The position numbers were made by a program, and so were the translations under genes. A DNA stretch of 64,000 nucleotides from Pseudomonas viridiflava. Lineage in GTDB: Bacteria > Pseudomonadota > Gammaproteobacteria > Pseudomonadales > Pseudomonadaceae. Below, in pieces: positions 33,179 through 42,010 of the stretch (its first letter is position 1; each line of letters opens with the position of its first letter). The notes below the pieces were generated by a model, which was not told the origin of the DNA, did no database searches, and worked only from the letters and a program-made list of their open reading frames with translations. The DNA lies in assembly GCF_900583165.1 (NCBI RefSeq), contig NZ_UTKY01000073.1, positions 124,001 through 188,000 of the forward strand. Reading direction: 5' to 3'.

Positions 33179-35116
33179 ATGCACGACACCCTCCAGCAGG
33201 TCTTCGGTTATCCACAGTTTCGTTTGGGCCAGGAAGAAACGGTCAGTGCGGTGTTGGCCGGTCGCTCGGCTGCCGCGATCTTCCCCACGGGTTCGGGCAA
33301 ATCCCTGTGCTATCAGTTATCGGCGGTATTGCTGCCGCACCTGACGCTGGTGGTGTCGCCATTGCTGGCGCTGATGCAGGATCAACTGGGTTTCCTGAAG
33401 CGCCACGGCATTTCAGCGGGCAGCATTGATTCGGCCCAGAGCCGTTATGAGGCCAATGATGTGATGGCTCGTGCGCGTTCCGGTGAGCTGAAAATCCTGA
33501 TGATTTCCGTGGAGCGCCTGAAAAACGAGCGCTTTCGTAACTTTCTGCAAAGCGTGCAGATCTCGTTGCTGGTGGTGGATGAGGCGCACTGTATTTCCGA
33601 ATGGGGCCACAACTTCCGTCCGGACTATTTGAAGCTTCCGGACTACCAGCGTCAGTTCAATATCCCACAAGCGCTACTGTTGACGGCTACAGCGACGCCC
33701 AAGGTGATTGCCGACATGCAGGCGAAGTTCGCCATTGCTCCAGACGATGTGGTGACCACGGGCTTCTACAGGCCCAATCTCAACCTATTGGTCGAGCCGG
33801 TGAGCGGTGTAGACAAACGTCGCAGGCTCGTCCAGTGGATGAGCGAGCGCGCCAACCAGCCGAGCATCGTGTACGTCACGCTGCAAAAAACCGCTGAGCA
33901 GATCGCCGAGTACTTGAACCGCAATGGCATCCAGGCTGAGGCGTATCACGCCGGTTTACCCCACGATAAGCGCGAAGGTATTCAGCAGCGGTTCATGGGC
34001 GGAAGCTCCAATTGCATCGTCGCGACCATTGCCTTCGGCATGGGTATCGACAAAAGTGACATCCGCAATGTGGTGCACTTTGACCTGCCCAAGTCCATCG
34101 AGAATTACAGCCAGGAAATCGGCCGCGCCGGGCGTGATGGGCAGCCGTCCGATTGCCTGGTGCTGGCCAACCGCGACAGCCTCAACGTGCTGGAAAACTT
34201 CGTATACGGCGATACGCCCGAGCTGGATGGCATTCGTCGGGTGCTGGATGAGTTGCAGGCAGCGCGGGGCGAAGGGCAGTGGGAGTTTTTACTGCGGTCG
34301 TTATCGGACGACAGCAACATCCGCGAGTTGCCGCTCAAGACGTTGTTGGTGCAGTTGGAGCTCAAGGGCGTGATCGCGCCTCGTTATGCGTTTTACGCGG
34401 AATACCGTTTCAAATACCTGATCGAGCCGGAGGTGTTGCTGGCGCGGTTTTCCGGCGAACGGCAGCAGTTTGTCGCGGCGATTATCCAGGTGTGCAAACG
34501 GGCGAGAACCTGGGCGACGGTGGATTTCGATTTGCTGTACCAACAGCACAATGCCGAGCGCGGTCGGGTGGTGAAGGCGCTGGATTATTTCCAGGAGCAG
34601 GGCCTTATCGAGCTCGAAAGCAAGCAGATGACGGAGGTCTACAGCCTGCTGAATACGGGCTTTGATCCCCAGGTGCTGAGCGTAGAGTTATACACAGGCT
34701 TCAAGCAGCACGAGGTTGGGGAAGTGGCGCGCATTCACGCCATGCTCGATCTGTTCGCCACTGATCGCTGCCTGGGGCAACGGCTGGCGCAGTATTTCGG
34801 TGATGAAAATGCCCCTCAACGTTGCGGCCATTGCTCGGTTTGCCATGGCCAGGTTGCGCACTTGCCACCACCACCAGCCTTGCCGCCGCTGGTGGATAAA
34901 AACTTCATGGGGCTGTGCGGTGATTTTATCCACAGGCATCATGAGCACACCGGCAACCTGCCTGGCGCCGAACGCCTGACCCGGTTTCTCGGCGGTATCA
35001 GTGTGCCGTTGTTCACCAAGTTGAAGGCGCGGGGCATTCCGGGCTTTGCAGCACTGGAAGATTACCCCTACGCCGAGGTACGCGAGTGGGCCGAGGCCCA
35101 TTTGAACGACCTGTAA
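33179..35116 (+). CDS. recQ: RecQ-family ATP-dependent DNA helicase
   Basis: This is a 645-residue superfamily 2 helicase with motif I (FPTGSGKS, K41), motif II D134-E-A-H, aromatic loop ISEWGHNFRPDY, and motif VI QEIGRAGRDG. A winged-helix region and a zinc cluster (CGHCSVCHG, about residue 558) follow. The last 90 residues do not look like an HRDC domain. ATG 33179 has GGAG nine bases upstream; the open frame continues 55 codons further but the extra residues are not family-like. It may be a paralogue of the main RecQ. Confidence 0.85.
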   Translation: MHDTLQQVFGYPQFRLGQEETVSAVLAGRSAAAIFPTGSGKSLCYQLSAVLLPHLTLVVSPLLALMQDQLGFLKRHGISAGSIDSAQSRYEANDVMARARSGELKILMISVERLKNERFRNFLQSVQISLLVVDEAHCISEWGHNFRPDYLKLPDYQRQFNIPQALLLTATATPKVIADMQAKFAIAPDDVVTTGFYRPNLNLLVEPVSGVDKRRRLVQWMSERANQPSIVYVTLQKTAEQIAEYLNRNGIQAEAYHAGLPHDKREGIQQRFMGGSSNCIVATIAFGMGIDKSDIRNVVHFDLPKSIENYSQEIGRAGRDGQPSDCLVLANRDSLNVLENFVYGDTPELDGIRRVLDELQAARGEGQWEFLLRSLSDDSNIRELPLKTLLVQLELKGVIAPRYAFYAEYRFKYLIEPEVLLARFSGERQQFVAAIIQVCKRARTWATVDFDLLYQQHNAERGRVVKALDYFQEQGLIELESKQMTEVYSLLNTGFDPQVLSVELYTGFKQHEVGEVARIHAMLDLFATDRCLGQRLAQYFGDENAPQRCGHCSVCHGQVAHLPPPPALPPLVDKNFMGLCGDFIHRHHEHTGNLPGAERLTRFLGGISVPLFTKLKARGIPGFAALEDYPYAEVREWAEAHLNDL

Positions 35117-35139
35117 ACCCACTTTCACGAGAGGTGCCC

Positions 35140-35571
35140 ATGCCCGATTCAGTGCCACAACGTGCCGATTACCTTCACTTCCAGCCGATCATCACGCGTT
35201 GGCACGACAACGATGTGTACGGCCATGTGAACAACGTGACCTACTACAGCTTTTTCGACACGGCGGTGAATACCTACCTGATCGAACAGGGTGGGTTGGA
35301 TATTCATGGCGGTGAAGTGGTGGGGTTTGTGGTGAGCTCGGCGTGTGATTACTTTGCGTCGATCGCCTTCCCCGAACGCATTGAAATCGGCCTGCGGGTG
35401 GGCAAGTTGGGCAACAGTTCAGTGCAGTATGAGTTGGCGGTGTTCAAGGCCGGAGAGGAAGAGGCCTGTGCAGCGGGGCGGTTTGTGCACGTGTTCGTGG
35501 ATCGAGGGTCGAACCGGCCGGTGGCGATTGCGGGGCTGTTGCGCGAGGCGTTGCAGCGGTTGGTGGTTTGA
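35140..35571 (+). CDS. acyl-CoA thioesterase (4HBT hot-dog family)
   Basis: The 143-residue protein has the 4-hydroxybenzoyl-CoA thioesterase motif TRWHDNDVYGHVNNVTYYSFFDTA (Asp at residue 21) near the N-terminus. The YbgC/FadM-like family hydrolyses acyl-CoAs. ATG 35140 with GAGAGG five bases upstream is preferred; an earlier ATG at 35086 lies inside recQ. It starts 23 bases after recQ and is probably cotranscribed. Confidence 0.87.
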   Translation: MPDSVPQRADYLHFQPIITRWHDNDVYGHVNNVTYYSFFDTAVNTYLIEQGGLDIHGGEVVGFVVSSACDYFASIAFPERIEIGLRVGKLGNSSVQYELAVFKAGEEEACAAGRFVHVFVDRGSNRPVAIAGLLREALQRLVV

Positions 35572-35599
35572 CACCGATCCCGCTCATACAGAGGATCTA

Positions 35600-35690
35600 A
35601 ATGTGGGAGGGGGCTTGCTCCCGATTGCAGGGTGTCAGTCTATACATCTGTGACTGATCCACAGCTATCGGGGGCAAGCCCCCTCCCACA
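35600..35690. repeat. hybrid REPIN (TCCC left arm, CCCCC right arm)
   Basis: The left arm reads GGGGGCTTGCTCCCGAT and the right arm ATCGGGGGCAAGCCCCC. The two halves therefore belong to different subtypes and the stem has mismatches at the CCC/GGG region. It lies between convergent genes. Confidence 0.92.
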
Positions 35691-35730
35691 CAAGCCCATT
35701 CCACATTGAATGCGTGGCGGGCATCAGATC

Positions 35731-36210
35731 TTACCGATGACGGTAGTGATGCTTGTTCTTGCGATGCCCGTACGCATGCCCACGCCCACGATGATCATCA
35801 CGGTCATAGCGACGGTGATCACGGCTGCGTGCACGACGGTCGTCGTCATCGCTTTTGTTGCCCATATAGTTGCCCAGCGCACCACCCGCGCCACCGCCGG
35901 CGGCTGCGCCGATCAGGCTGCCGGTGCTGCCACCCATGCTGCGGCCGACCACGTTACCGCCGGCTGCGCCCAAGGCACCGCCAATAGCGGCTTCGCCACG
36001 GCTGCGCTTGTCAGCACCGACCGCACTACCGCCTGCGCCGCCCAGGGCTGCACCAATGGCCGAGCCGGTGTTGCCACCGATCTGCTGACCGACAACCGAA
36101 CCTAGAACCCCGCCCAATGCGCCGCCTACACCGGCTTCGGTGGTGCCACCGGCCATGGCTGCGCCACTGACCAGGCCAAGGGACAACAAGAGAATCGAGG
36201 AGAACTTCAT
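35731..36210 (-). CDS. glycine-zipper envelope protein
   Basis: The 159-residue precursor has a Sec signal (MKFSSILLLSLGLVSGAAMA-G). The mature part is a run of glycine-zipper helices (GGALGGVLGSVVGQQIGG repeated four times, residues 22-115) and an Arg/His/Asp-rich tail (about 120-159). Such proteins insert in the outer membrane or associate with lipids. No ribosome site other than GAGG upstream of the ATG is seen. It converges on the thioesterase gene. Confidence 0.82.
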   Translation of the reverse strand: MKFSSILLLSLGLVSGAAMAGGTTEAGVGGALGGVLGSVVGQQIGGNTGSAIGAALGGAGGSAVGADKRSRGEAAIGGALGAAGGNVVGRSMGGSTGSLIGAAAGGGAGGALGNYMGNKSDDDDRRARSRDHRRYDRDDHRGRGHAYGHRKNKHHYRHR

Positions 36211-36281
36211 AGGGAGACCTCAAGAGGATGACGGCGCGATCCTGAGGTTGTAACGAGATTGTGGCAATAGAAATCCGACCA

Positions 36282-36310
36282 GTAACACGAGTTGTACACA
36301 ATTCTATAAG
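36282..36310 (+). promoter_or_regulatory. sigma70-like promoter for an orphan transcript
   Basis: GTAACA (36282-36287) and TATAAG (36305-36310) are separated by 17 bases; four and five of six positions match consensus. It faces away from the glycine-zipper gene and points to a terminator 60 bases on, with no gene between. Confidence 0.4.
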
Positions 36311-36316
36311 TTACTG

Positions 36317-36397
36317 TTTTTGCTGGGGAACTTAAGTCGTTTTGATGGGTCTTTAACTACTTCGGAACGGCCGCTTTTATGCAAAAGCGGCCTTTTT
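36317..36397 (+). ncRNA. candidate small RNA between glycine-zipper gene and FdhF-like gene
   Basis: About 80 bases run from the promoter at 36282-36310 to a strong terminator whose stem is GGCCGCTTTT/AAAAGCGGCC with T6 on the + strand (36369-36397). Both neighbouring genes are on the - strand, so this terminator does not serve them. There is no convincing reading frame within. No known RNA family was recognised. Confidence 0.4.
36369..36397 (+). terminator. intrinsic terminator facing the + strand
   Basis: GGCCGCTTTT-ATGC-AAAAGCGGCC followed by TTTTTTG. On the - strand the hairpin is followed by GTTCCG, without a T-run, so it is oriented for + strand transcription. Confidence 0.75.
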
Positions 36398-36409
36398 TGT
36401 GCCTGCAGT

Positions 36410-38758
36410 TTATGCCGAGCGCGCCATGATCAGCCCGTTGTCGCTGGCCGCCTCTAACCGAATCGCCACGAATTTCGACGTCGGTGTATGGCTGCCATCA
36501 CCAGTGCTTTCCAGCGGTACCAGCGGGTTCACTTCCGGGTAGTAAGCGGCAGCCTGCCCAGCTGGAATATCAAACGCCAATAACGTGAAGCCTTTTACGC
36601 GGCGCTCACGGCCGTCTTCCCACAACGACACGATGTCGGCTTTCTGCCCCGGCTTGAAGCCCAGGCGGATAATGTCGGCCTCGTTGACGAACAGCACGTC
36701 GCGCTGGCCCTTGACCCCACGGTAGCGGTCGTCCAGGCCATAAATGGTGGTGTTGTACTGATCGTGGGAGCGCATCGACTGCATGATCAGGTCCGGCACA
36801 CGGCCGGTGGCGTGGGTGCGTTCGTGAATCAGGTCTTTGGGCAGAATGTTGGGGCGGAAGTTAGCCCGGCCCGAAGGGGTATTCCAGCGACGAGCACCGG
36901 CCGAGTTGCCCAGGTAGAAACCGCCTGGGTTTTTGATCTTCTCGTTGAAGTCCTTGAAACCCGGGATGGTGTCGGCGATCAGGTCGCGGATGCGGCCGTA
37001 ATCGGCCACTAGCCAATTCCAGTCCACTGGTTTGCTGCCCAGGGTCGCGGCAGCAATACCGGCGAGGATTGCAGGTTCAGATTTCATCAGCTTCGACAGC
37101 GGCTGCAATTGGCCGTTGGAGCCGTGGACCATGCTGAATGAGTCTTCCACCGTGACCGCTTGCGGGCCGTCAGCCTGGATGTCGATGTCGGTACGGCCCA
37201 GGCACGGCAGGATCAAAGCGTCTTTACCGTGCATCAAGTGACTGCGGTTGAGCTTGGTGCTGATCTGCACCGTTAGGTCGCAATTGCGCAGGGCTTCGAA
37301 GGTGCGCGGGCTGTCTGGCGTGGCTTGGGCGAAGTTGCCGCCCAGGCCGATAAACACCTTGGAGCGACCTTCGAGCATGGCGTGAATCGCCTCCACCACG
37401 TTGTGCCCGTTCTCACGCGGCACCTGGAATTGGAAGCGACGCTCCAGCGAGTCGAGAAACGCCACCGGCGGACGCTCGTTGATGCCCATGGTGCGGTCAC
37501 CCTGTACGTTGCTGTGACCACGCACCGGGCACAGGCCGGCGCCGGGGCGGCCGATATTGCCGCGCAGCAGCATCAGGTTGGCGATTTCCTGGATGGTCGG
37601 CACCGAATGGCGATGCTGGGTAATGCCCATCGCCCAGCACATGATCACGTTCTTGCCTTTGGCGTACATGCGCGCCGCTTGCTCGATCTCAACCAAGGTC
37701 AGGCCGGACTGCTCGACGATTTCATCCCAGGAGGTGTCATCGATCTTGCCCAGGTAATCGAGCACGTTGGCGGTGTGCTCGTTGAGGAAGTCGTGGTCGA
37801 ACACGGCCTCCTTGCCTTCGGCCTGGGCCTGGCGCTCCCACAGCAGCAGGAACTTGGCCATGCCGCGCAGGATGGCCATGTCGCCACCCAGTGCGGGGCG
37901 GAAGTAGGCGGTGTTGGTCGGTTTGTCGCCGTTGGTGAGCATTTCCAGCGGGTGTTGCGGGTGCTGGAAGCGTTCCAGGCCGCGCTCTTTCAGGGGGTTG
38001 ATACACACCACCTGCGCGCCGCGTTTGACGGCCTCGCGCAGCGGTTCGAGCATGCGCGGGTGGTTAGTACCGGGGTTCTGGCCCCAGACGAAGATCGCGT
38101 CGGCGTGTTCAAAGTCATCAAAGGTCACGGTGCCTTTGCCGACACCCACGCTTTGCGCCAGGGCCACGCCGCTGGCCTCGTGGCACATGTTCGAGCAATC
38201 CGGGAAGTTGTTGGTGCCGTAGGCGCGCACGAACAGCTGATACAGGTAGGCCGCCTCGTTGCTGGCGCGGCCCGACGTGTAAAACTCGGCCATGTTCGGG
38301 CTGGGCAGGGCGTTCAGGTGCTTGCCGACCAGGTCGAACGCGGCTTCCCAACTGATCGGCAGGTAGTGGTCCGTCTCGGCGTCATAGCGCATCGGCTCGG
38401 TCAACCGGCCCTGGTATTCCAGCCAATAATCGCTTTGCTCAATCAGCGCGGTGACGCTGTGCTTGGCGAAAAATGCGGCGTCCACCCGGCGCTTGGTGGC
38501 TTCCCAGTTCACCGCCTTGGCGCCGTTCTCGCAGAACTTGACCATGCCGCTTTCCGGCGAGTCGCCCCAAGCGCAGCCTGGGCAGTCGAAGCCGCCGTTC
38601 TGGTTGGTCTTGAGCATCATGCGCAGGTTTTTCAGCGCGTTGTCGCTGGTCAGCCAGGCCTGGGCCACGCTGATCAGTGCGCCCCAGCCGCCCGCCGCAC
38701 CTTTATAAGGTTTGTAGCGCGGGGTAGGGGTTTGATCGGCTTGGTGATGTTGGCTCAT
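36410..38758 (-). CDS. FdhF/YdeP-family molybdopterin oxidoreductase
   Basis: The 782-residue protein is of the formate dehydrogenase alpha-subunit-like YdeP family. Cysteines C59, C62 and C76 near the N-terminus may hold an iron-sulfur cluster. C192 in DCSNMCHEASGVAL is the likely molybdenum ligand. FeS/Mo-bis-MGD motifs continue (WGQNPGTNHPRM, MLLRGNIGRPGAGLCPVRGHSNVQG). ATG 38758 overlaps the fdhD stop by four bases; an upstream codon at 38932 lies inside fdhD. E. coli YdeP is linked to acid resistance; the substrate here is unknown. Confidence 0.87.
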   Translation of the reverse strand: MSQHHQADQTPTPRYKPYKGAAGGWGALISVAQAWLTSDNALKNLRMMLKTNQNGGFDCPGCAWGDSPESGMVKFCENGAKAVNWEATKRRVDAAFFAKHSVTALIEQSDYWLEYQGRLTEPMRYDAETDHYLPISWEAAFDLVGKHLNALPSPNMAEFYTSGRASNEAAYLYQLFVRAYGTNNFPDCSNMCHEASGVALAQSVGVGKGTVTFDDFEHADAIFVWGQNPGTNHPRMLEPLREAVKRGAQVVCINPLKERGLERFQHPQHPLEMLTNGDKPTNTAYFRPALGGDMAILRGMAKFLLLWERQAQAEGKEAVFDHDFLNEHTANVLDYLGKIDDTSWDEIVEQSGLTLVEIEQAARMYAKGKNVIMCWAMGITQHRHSVPTIQEIANLMLLRGNIGRPGAGLCPVRGHSNVQGDRTMGINERPPVAFLDSLERRFQFQVPRENGHNVVEAIHAMLEGRSKVFIGLGGNFAQATPDSPRTFEALRNCDLTVQISTKLNRSHLMHGKDALILPCLGRTDIDIQADGPQAVTVEDSFSMVHGSNGQLQPLSKLMKSEPAILAGIAAATLGSKPVDWNWLVADYGRIRDLIADTIPGFKDFNEKIKNPGGFYLGNSAGARRWNTPSGRANFRPNILPKDLIHERTHATGRVPDLIMQSMRSHDQYNTTIYGLDDRYRGVKGQRDVLFVNEADIIRLGFKPGQKADIVSLWEDGRERRVKGFTLLAFDIPAGQAAAYYPEVNPLVPLESTGDGSHTPTSKFVAIRLEAASDNGLIMARSA

Positions 38759-39594
38759 GGCTGGTTCTCCATCGCAGGGCTGTAGACCCGCGGCGCACTT
38801 TTCTGCGGCAGGTGGATGAGATTGAGGTTGTGCCGGCGGGCCCATTGCAGGGCCAGGCCGGTGGGCGACGAGAGGCTGACCAGGGTCTGGATACCTGCGC
38901 GCAAGACTTTCTGGATCAACTCCAGGCTGCAACGGCTGGTGACAATCGCCACGCCGCCTTCGGTCGGAATCTTTTGGCGGATCAGGGCGCCGATCAGTTT
39001 ATCCAGGGCGTTGTGCCGACCGATGTCTTCGCGGCCCATTAGCAATTCGCCCTGATCATTCATAAACACGGCGGCATGCACCGCGCCGCTGTACTGGCCT
39101 AGCGGCTGAAATGCACTGATGCGTTGACGCAGGCCTTCCAACCACTCGGCAGGCGGCAATGGCGCGCCGGGCAGTACCTGAAGGTCGGGTAGGGCTTGCT
39201 CGACCGCTTCCACGCCGCACAGCCCGCAGCCGCTGGTACCGGCCAGTTGGCGACGCTGCTGTTTGAGGTTCCAGAACGCACGACTGGAAATCTGCACCTG
39301 AGCGTATTGGGCTGAGCATGATCCACTGAGTTTCAGGTCATAAATGTCGCTAACGTCGGTGATAATCCCGCTACCCAAACTGAAACCGACGATGAAGTCT
39401 TCCAAGTCGGTGGGCGTTACCAGCATCACTGCCTGGCTGATGTCGTTATAGGCAATCGCCAACGCCACTTCTTCCGCCAGCGCTGTGCTGGCGGCTTCTG
39501 TGTGGTCGAGGTTGCAATATTGGTAGCTCTGGCTTGCGGCGGGCGCGGGCGTTTCGAGAGCGGGCGCCGCGCAGACTGGGCGCTTGGCGTTCAT
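38755..39594 (-). CDS. fdhD: formate dehydrogenase accessory sulfurtransferase FdhD
   Basis: The 279-residue protein has the conserved C123-G-L-C126 pair (SGCGLCGVEA) used by FdhD to pass sulfur to the molybdenum cofactor of FDH-type enzymes. EDFIVGFSLGSGII and MGREDIGRHNALDKLIGAL are also typical. It is the first gene of a two-gene unit with the FdhF-like enzyme, which supports a maturation role for that partner. Confidence 0.92.
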   Translation of the reverse strand: MNAKRPVCAAPALETPAPAASQSYQYCNLDHTEAASTALAEEVALAIAYNDISQAVMLVTPTDLEDFIVGFSLGSGIITDVSDIYDLKLSGSCSAQYAQVQISSRAFWNLKQQRRQLAGTSGCGLCGVEAVEQALPDLQVLPGAPLPPAEWLEGLRQRISAFQPLGQYSGAVHAAVFMNDQGELLMGREDIGRHNALDKLIGALIRQKIPTEGGVAIVTSRCSLELIQKVLRAGIQTLVSLSSPTGLALQWARRHNLNLIHLPQKSAPRVYSPAMENQP

Positions 39595-39691
39595 GGGGCT
39601 GTACCACCGGCGGATTGATCAGTGTTTAGACTAGGCGCGACAAAGCGTCGCGTCTAATTGCCAGTACTGATCTATCGATAGATGGCGTCGA

Positions 39692-40579
39692 TCAAGCGTC
39701 CTGCGGCGATTTTTGGAGCAGTGCGAAACACGCCTCCGCCAAGGCAGATCTGGGCGCACTGCGACGCATGATCAGCCCCAGGCGCGCCAGGGTGTGCGCT
39801 TCTTCAATGGGTTGCAGGCGCAGGTGTTCGGTGAGGGCATCCAAGCCGCCGTCCAAGGGCATAACGGCGCAGCACAGGCCGCCGTGCACGGCTTGTAACA
39901 ATTGATGCACCGCATCGGTTTGCAGCAGCGGCTGCGGGTTGAGTCCCCGGCTATGGAAGTTGTGATCGATAGACTGGCGAAAGTGCATACCGCTGGTGAG
40001 CATGCCCAAGGGCAACTCGATCAGCGCCTCCCAACTCAGCGGCTTATCGCCGAAGCTAAAGAACCGTTGGTCGTAAAGCAGCCCCATGCGCGTTTCGCCC
40101 AAGGCCAGCGAGTCGAAACGCTCGGTGTCCAGGCGCTCCAGATAGGACACACCCAAGTCCAGGCGATTGCTCGCCAATTGCTCAAGAATCTGTTCGGAGC
40201 TCAGCGCCGACAGCTCAAAGCGCAGGCTCGGGTGGTCTTTATGCAGTTGTTGCATAAGGGCCAAGGGGTCGAAGCTCGATAATGGCACCACGCCCAAGCG
40301 CAACGTACCCACAAGGTTGCCGCGACAGGCGGCTGCCTCGGCCTGCAGGCCGTCATAAGCCGCCAGCACCGTACGCGCCCAGGCCAACACGCGCTCACCC
40401 GGCGCGGTAAAGCTTTCGAAGCGCTGGCCGCGATTGACCAAGGGAAGGTCCAGCTCTTCTTCGAGGCTGCGCAGGCGCATCGACAGGGTCGGCTGGGTGA
40501 TATGACAGCGCGCAGCGGCTTGGCCGAAATGACGGGTTTCGTCGAGGGCGATGAGGAATTTCAGCTGTTTGATGTCCAT
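39692..40579 (-). CDS. LysR-family transcriptional regulator, OxyR-like architecture
   Basis: The 295-residue regulator has the N-terminal winged helix (MDIKQLKFLIALDETRHFG to LPLVNRGQRFESFT, residues 1-55) and a LysR substrate domain (about 90-295). The target is not indicated by sequence. It is 97 bases upstream of fdhD on the same strand and could control fdhD and its partner, although LysR genes usually diverge from their targets. The ATG is at 40579. Confidence 0.85.
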   Translation of the reverse strand: MDIKQLKFLIALDETRHFGQAAARCHITQPTLSMRLRSLEEELDLPLVNRGQRFESFTAPGERVLAWARTVLAAYDGLQAEAAACRGNLVGTLRLGVVPLSSFDPLALMQQLHKDHPSLRFELSALSSEQILEQLASNRLDLGVSYLERLDTERFDSLALGETRMGLLYDQRFFSFGDKPLSWEALIELPLGMLTSGMHFRQSIDHNFHSRGLNPQPLLQTDAVHQLLQAVHGGLCCAVMPLDGGLDALTEHLRLQPIEEAHTLARLGLIMRRSAPRSALAEACFALLQKSPQDA

Positions 40580-40711
40580 CTTCGCTCCAGGGCTTATTCC
40601 AACGGCGGGGGGATTCTAGCGCGTTTAGGTCTTTGGCCGAGTCGGAACCCAAATCCTTAGGACTGGTCTAGTCTTGGGCATCGGGACATCAACTACCAAG
40701 GAGAGCGCATC

Positions 40712-41152
40712 ATGAGTCTTTTAAGCTTTGTGAAGGAAGCAGGCGAGAAACTGATCGACCTGTTGACGCCGGGTAATGCCAACGCCAGTGAGCAGTTGAA
40801 AGACCACGTGGCCAAGGTGGGCCTGGGCAATCCGAATGTGCAGACCACCGTGGAGGGCGACAAGGTGACCGTCACCGGTGAAGTTGCCACTCAGGAAGAG
40901 AAAGAAAAGATTCTGCTGGCATTGGGCAATATTGCTGGTGTTGCCAGTGTGGAGGATCAGATCACGGTGTCTGGCCCGGCGGTGACCGCCGCTCGTTTCG
41001 TGGTGGTGAAAAAGGGCGATACGTTGAGCGCGATTTCGTTGGCGGTGTATGGCAACGCCAACCAGTACAACAAGATCTTTGAAGCGAACAAACCATTGTT
41101 GGCACACCCGGACAAGATCTACCCGGGGCAGACGCTGCGTATCCCCGAGTAA
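40712..41152 (+). CDS. kbp: BON-LysM protein, Kbp/YgaU-like
   Basis: The 146-residue protein has a BON domain (about 25-90) and a C-terminal LysM motif (VKKGDTLSAISLAVYGNANQYNKIFEANKP, about 98-146). E. coli Kbp (YgaU) has this order and binds potassium. There is no signal peptide, so it is likely cytoplasmic, as Kbp is. AAGGAG lies upstream of the ATG. Confidence 0.87.
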   Translation: MSLLSFVKEAGEKLIDLLTPGNANASEQLKDHVAKVGLGNPNVQTTVEGDKVTVTGEVATQEEKEKILLALGNIAGVASVEDQITVSGPAVTAARFVVVKKGDTLSAISLAVYGNANQYNKIFEANKPLLAHPDKIYPGQTLRIPE

Positions 41153-41164
41153 TACGCGCACCAG

Positions 41165-41257
41165 AATGTGGGAGGGGGCTTGCCCCCGATTGCAGGGTGT
41201 CAGTCAGCACATCAGTGGCTGACACACCGCTATCGGGGGCAAGCCCCCTCCCACATT
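41165..41257. repeat. REPIN (GGGGGCTTGCCCCC subtype)
   Basis: An inverted REP pair between the convergent kbp and yrfG stops, 12 and 3 bases from each. Confidence 0.92.
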
Positions 41258-41260
41258 GGA

Positions 41261-41923
41261 TTAGAGCCCGGCAATGAGATCGCGGTAGTCGTCGACGGCC
41301 TCGAATTCTCCTGTGTCCTTGGCGCCTTTTTTACTGTCAGGCTCTTTGACCGCCAGCAAGTGCCCCACGCCATACGCTTGGGCGCTGCGCAAAATCGGCA
41401 ACGTGTCATCAATAAACAGGCTACGCGCCGGGTCGAAGCCGATATCGGCTTGCAGTGCATCCCAAAACTGCGGGTTTTCCTTGGCGAAACCGTAGTCGTG
41501 GGAGCTGATCAAACGTTCGAAATACGGCGCTAACTCAATGCGTTCCAGCTTCAATGACAGCGAGTCACGATGAGCGTTGGTGATCAGGATCACCCGCTTG
41601 CCGGCGCGTTTGATCGCCGCCAGGAATGTGTCTGCATCCGGGCGCAAGGCGATCAGGTGGGCGGTCTCCAACTTCAGTTCGCGCACCGACAGCTTCAACT
41701 CCGCGCTCCAGAAATCCAGGCAATACCATTGCAACTGTCCCGCGTTACGCTCGAACAGGGGCTGCAACTCCATCTCGGCCATGGCCCGGCTTACTCCATG
41801 CAACTCGGCATAGCGTTGGGGCAGGTGCTCCATCCAGAAATGGTTGTCGTAATGCAGGTCGAGCAGGGTGCCGTCCATGTCCAGCAGGACGGTGTCGATG
41901 GCGTGCCAGGGCAGCAAGGGCAT
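41261..41923 (-). CDS. yrfG: GMP/IMP nucleotidase YrfG (HAD superfamily)
   Basis: The 220-residue HAD-superfamily hydrolase has motif I D16-M-D18-G-T (VLLDMDGTLLD), motif II (LITNAH) and motif III (LFIDDTLPIL). The N-terminal region LLPWHAIDTVLLDMDGT and cap segment YNDNHFWMEHL-type stretch match YrfG, which dephosphorylates GMP and IMP. It diverges from nudE. Confidence 0.82.
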   Translation of the reverse strand: MPLLPWHAIDTVLLDMDGTLLDLHYDNHFWMEHLPQRYAELHGVSRAMAEMELQPLFERNAGQLQWYCLDFWSAELKLSVRELKLETAHLIALRPDADTFLAAIKRAGKRVILITNAHRDSLSLKLERIELAPYFERLISSHDYGFAKENPQFWDALQADIGFDPARSLFIDDTLPILRSAQAYGVGHLLAVKEPDSKKGAKDTGEFEAVDDYRDLIAGL

Positions 41924-42010
41924 GGGCAGTTCTCATGTAAGTAAAGATATCCGACACAGACAATCGGAAAAGCCACGGTATAGTAACCCGATCACGCCAA
42001 GGAGCCGCTT

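Noticed and set aside
37325..38785. 486-codon frame on the + strand opposite the FdhF-like gene
   Set aside because: It is antisense to intact molybdopterin-enzyme motifs and has no recognised domain or ribosome site.
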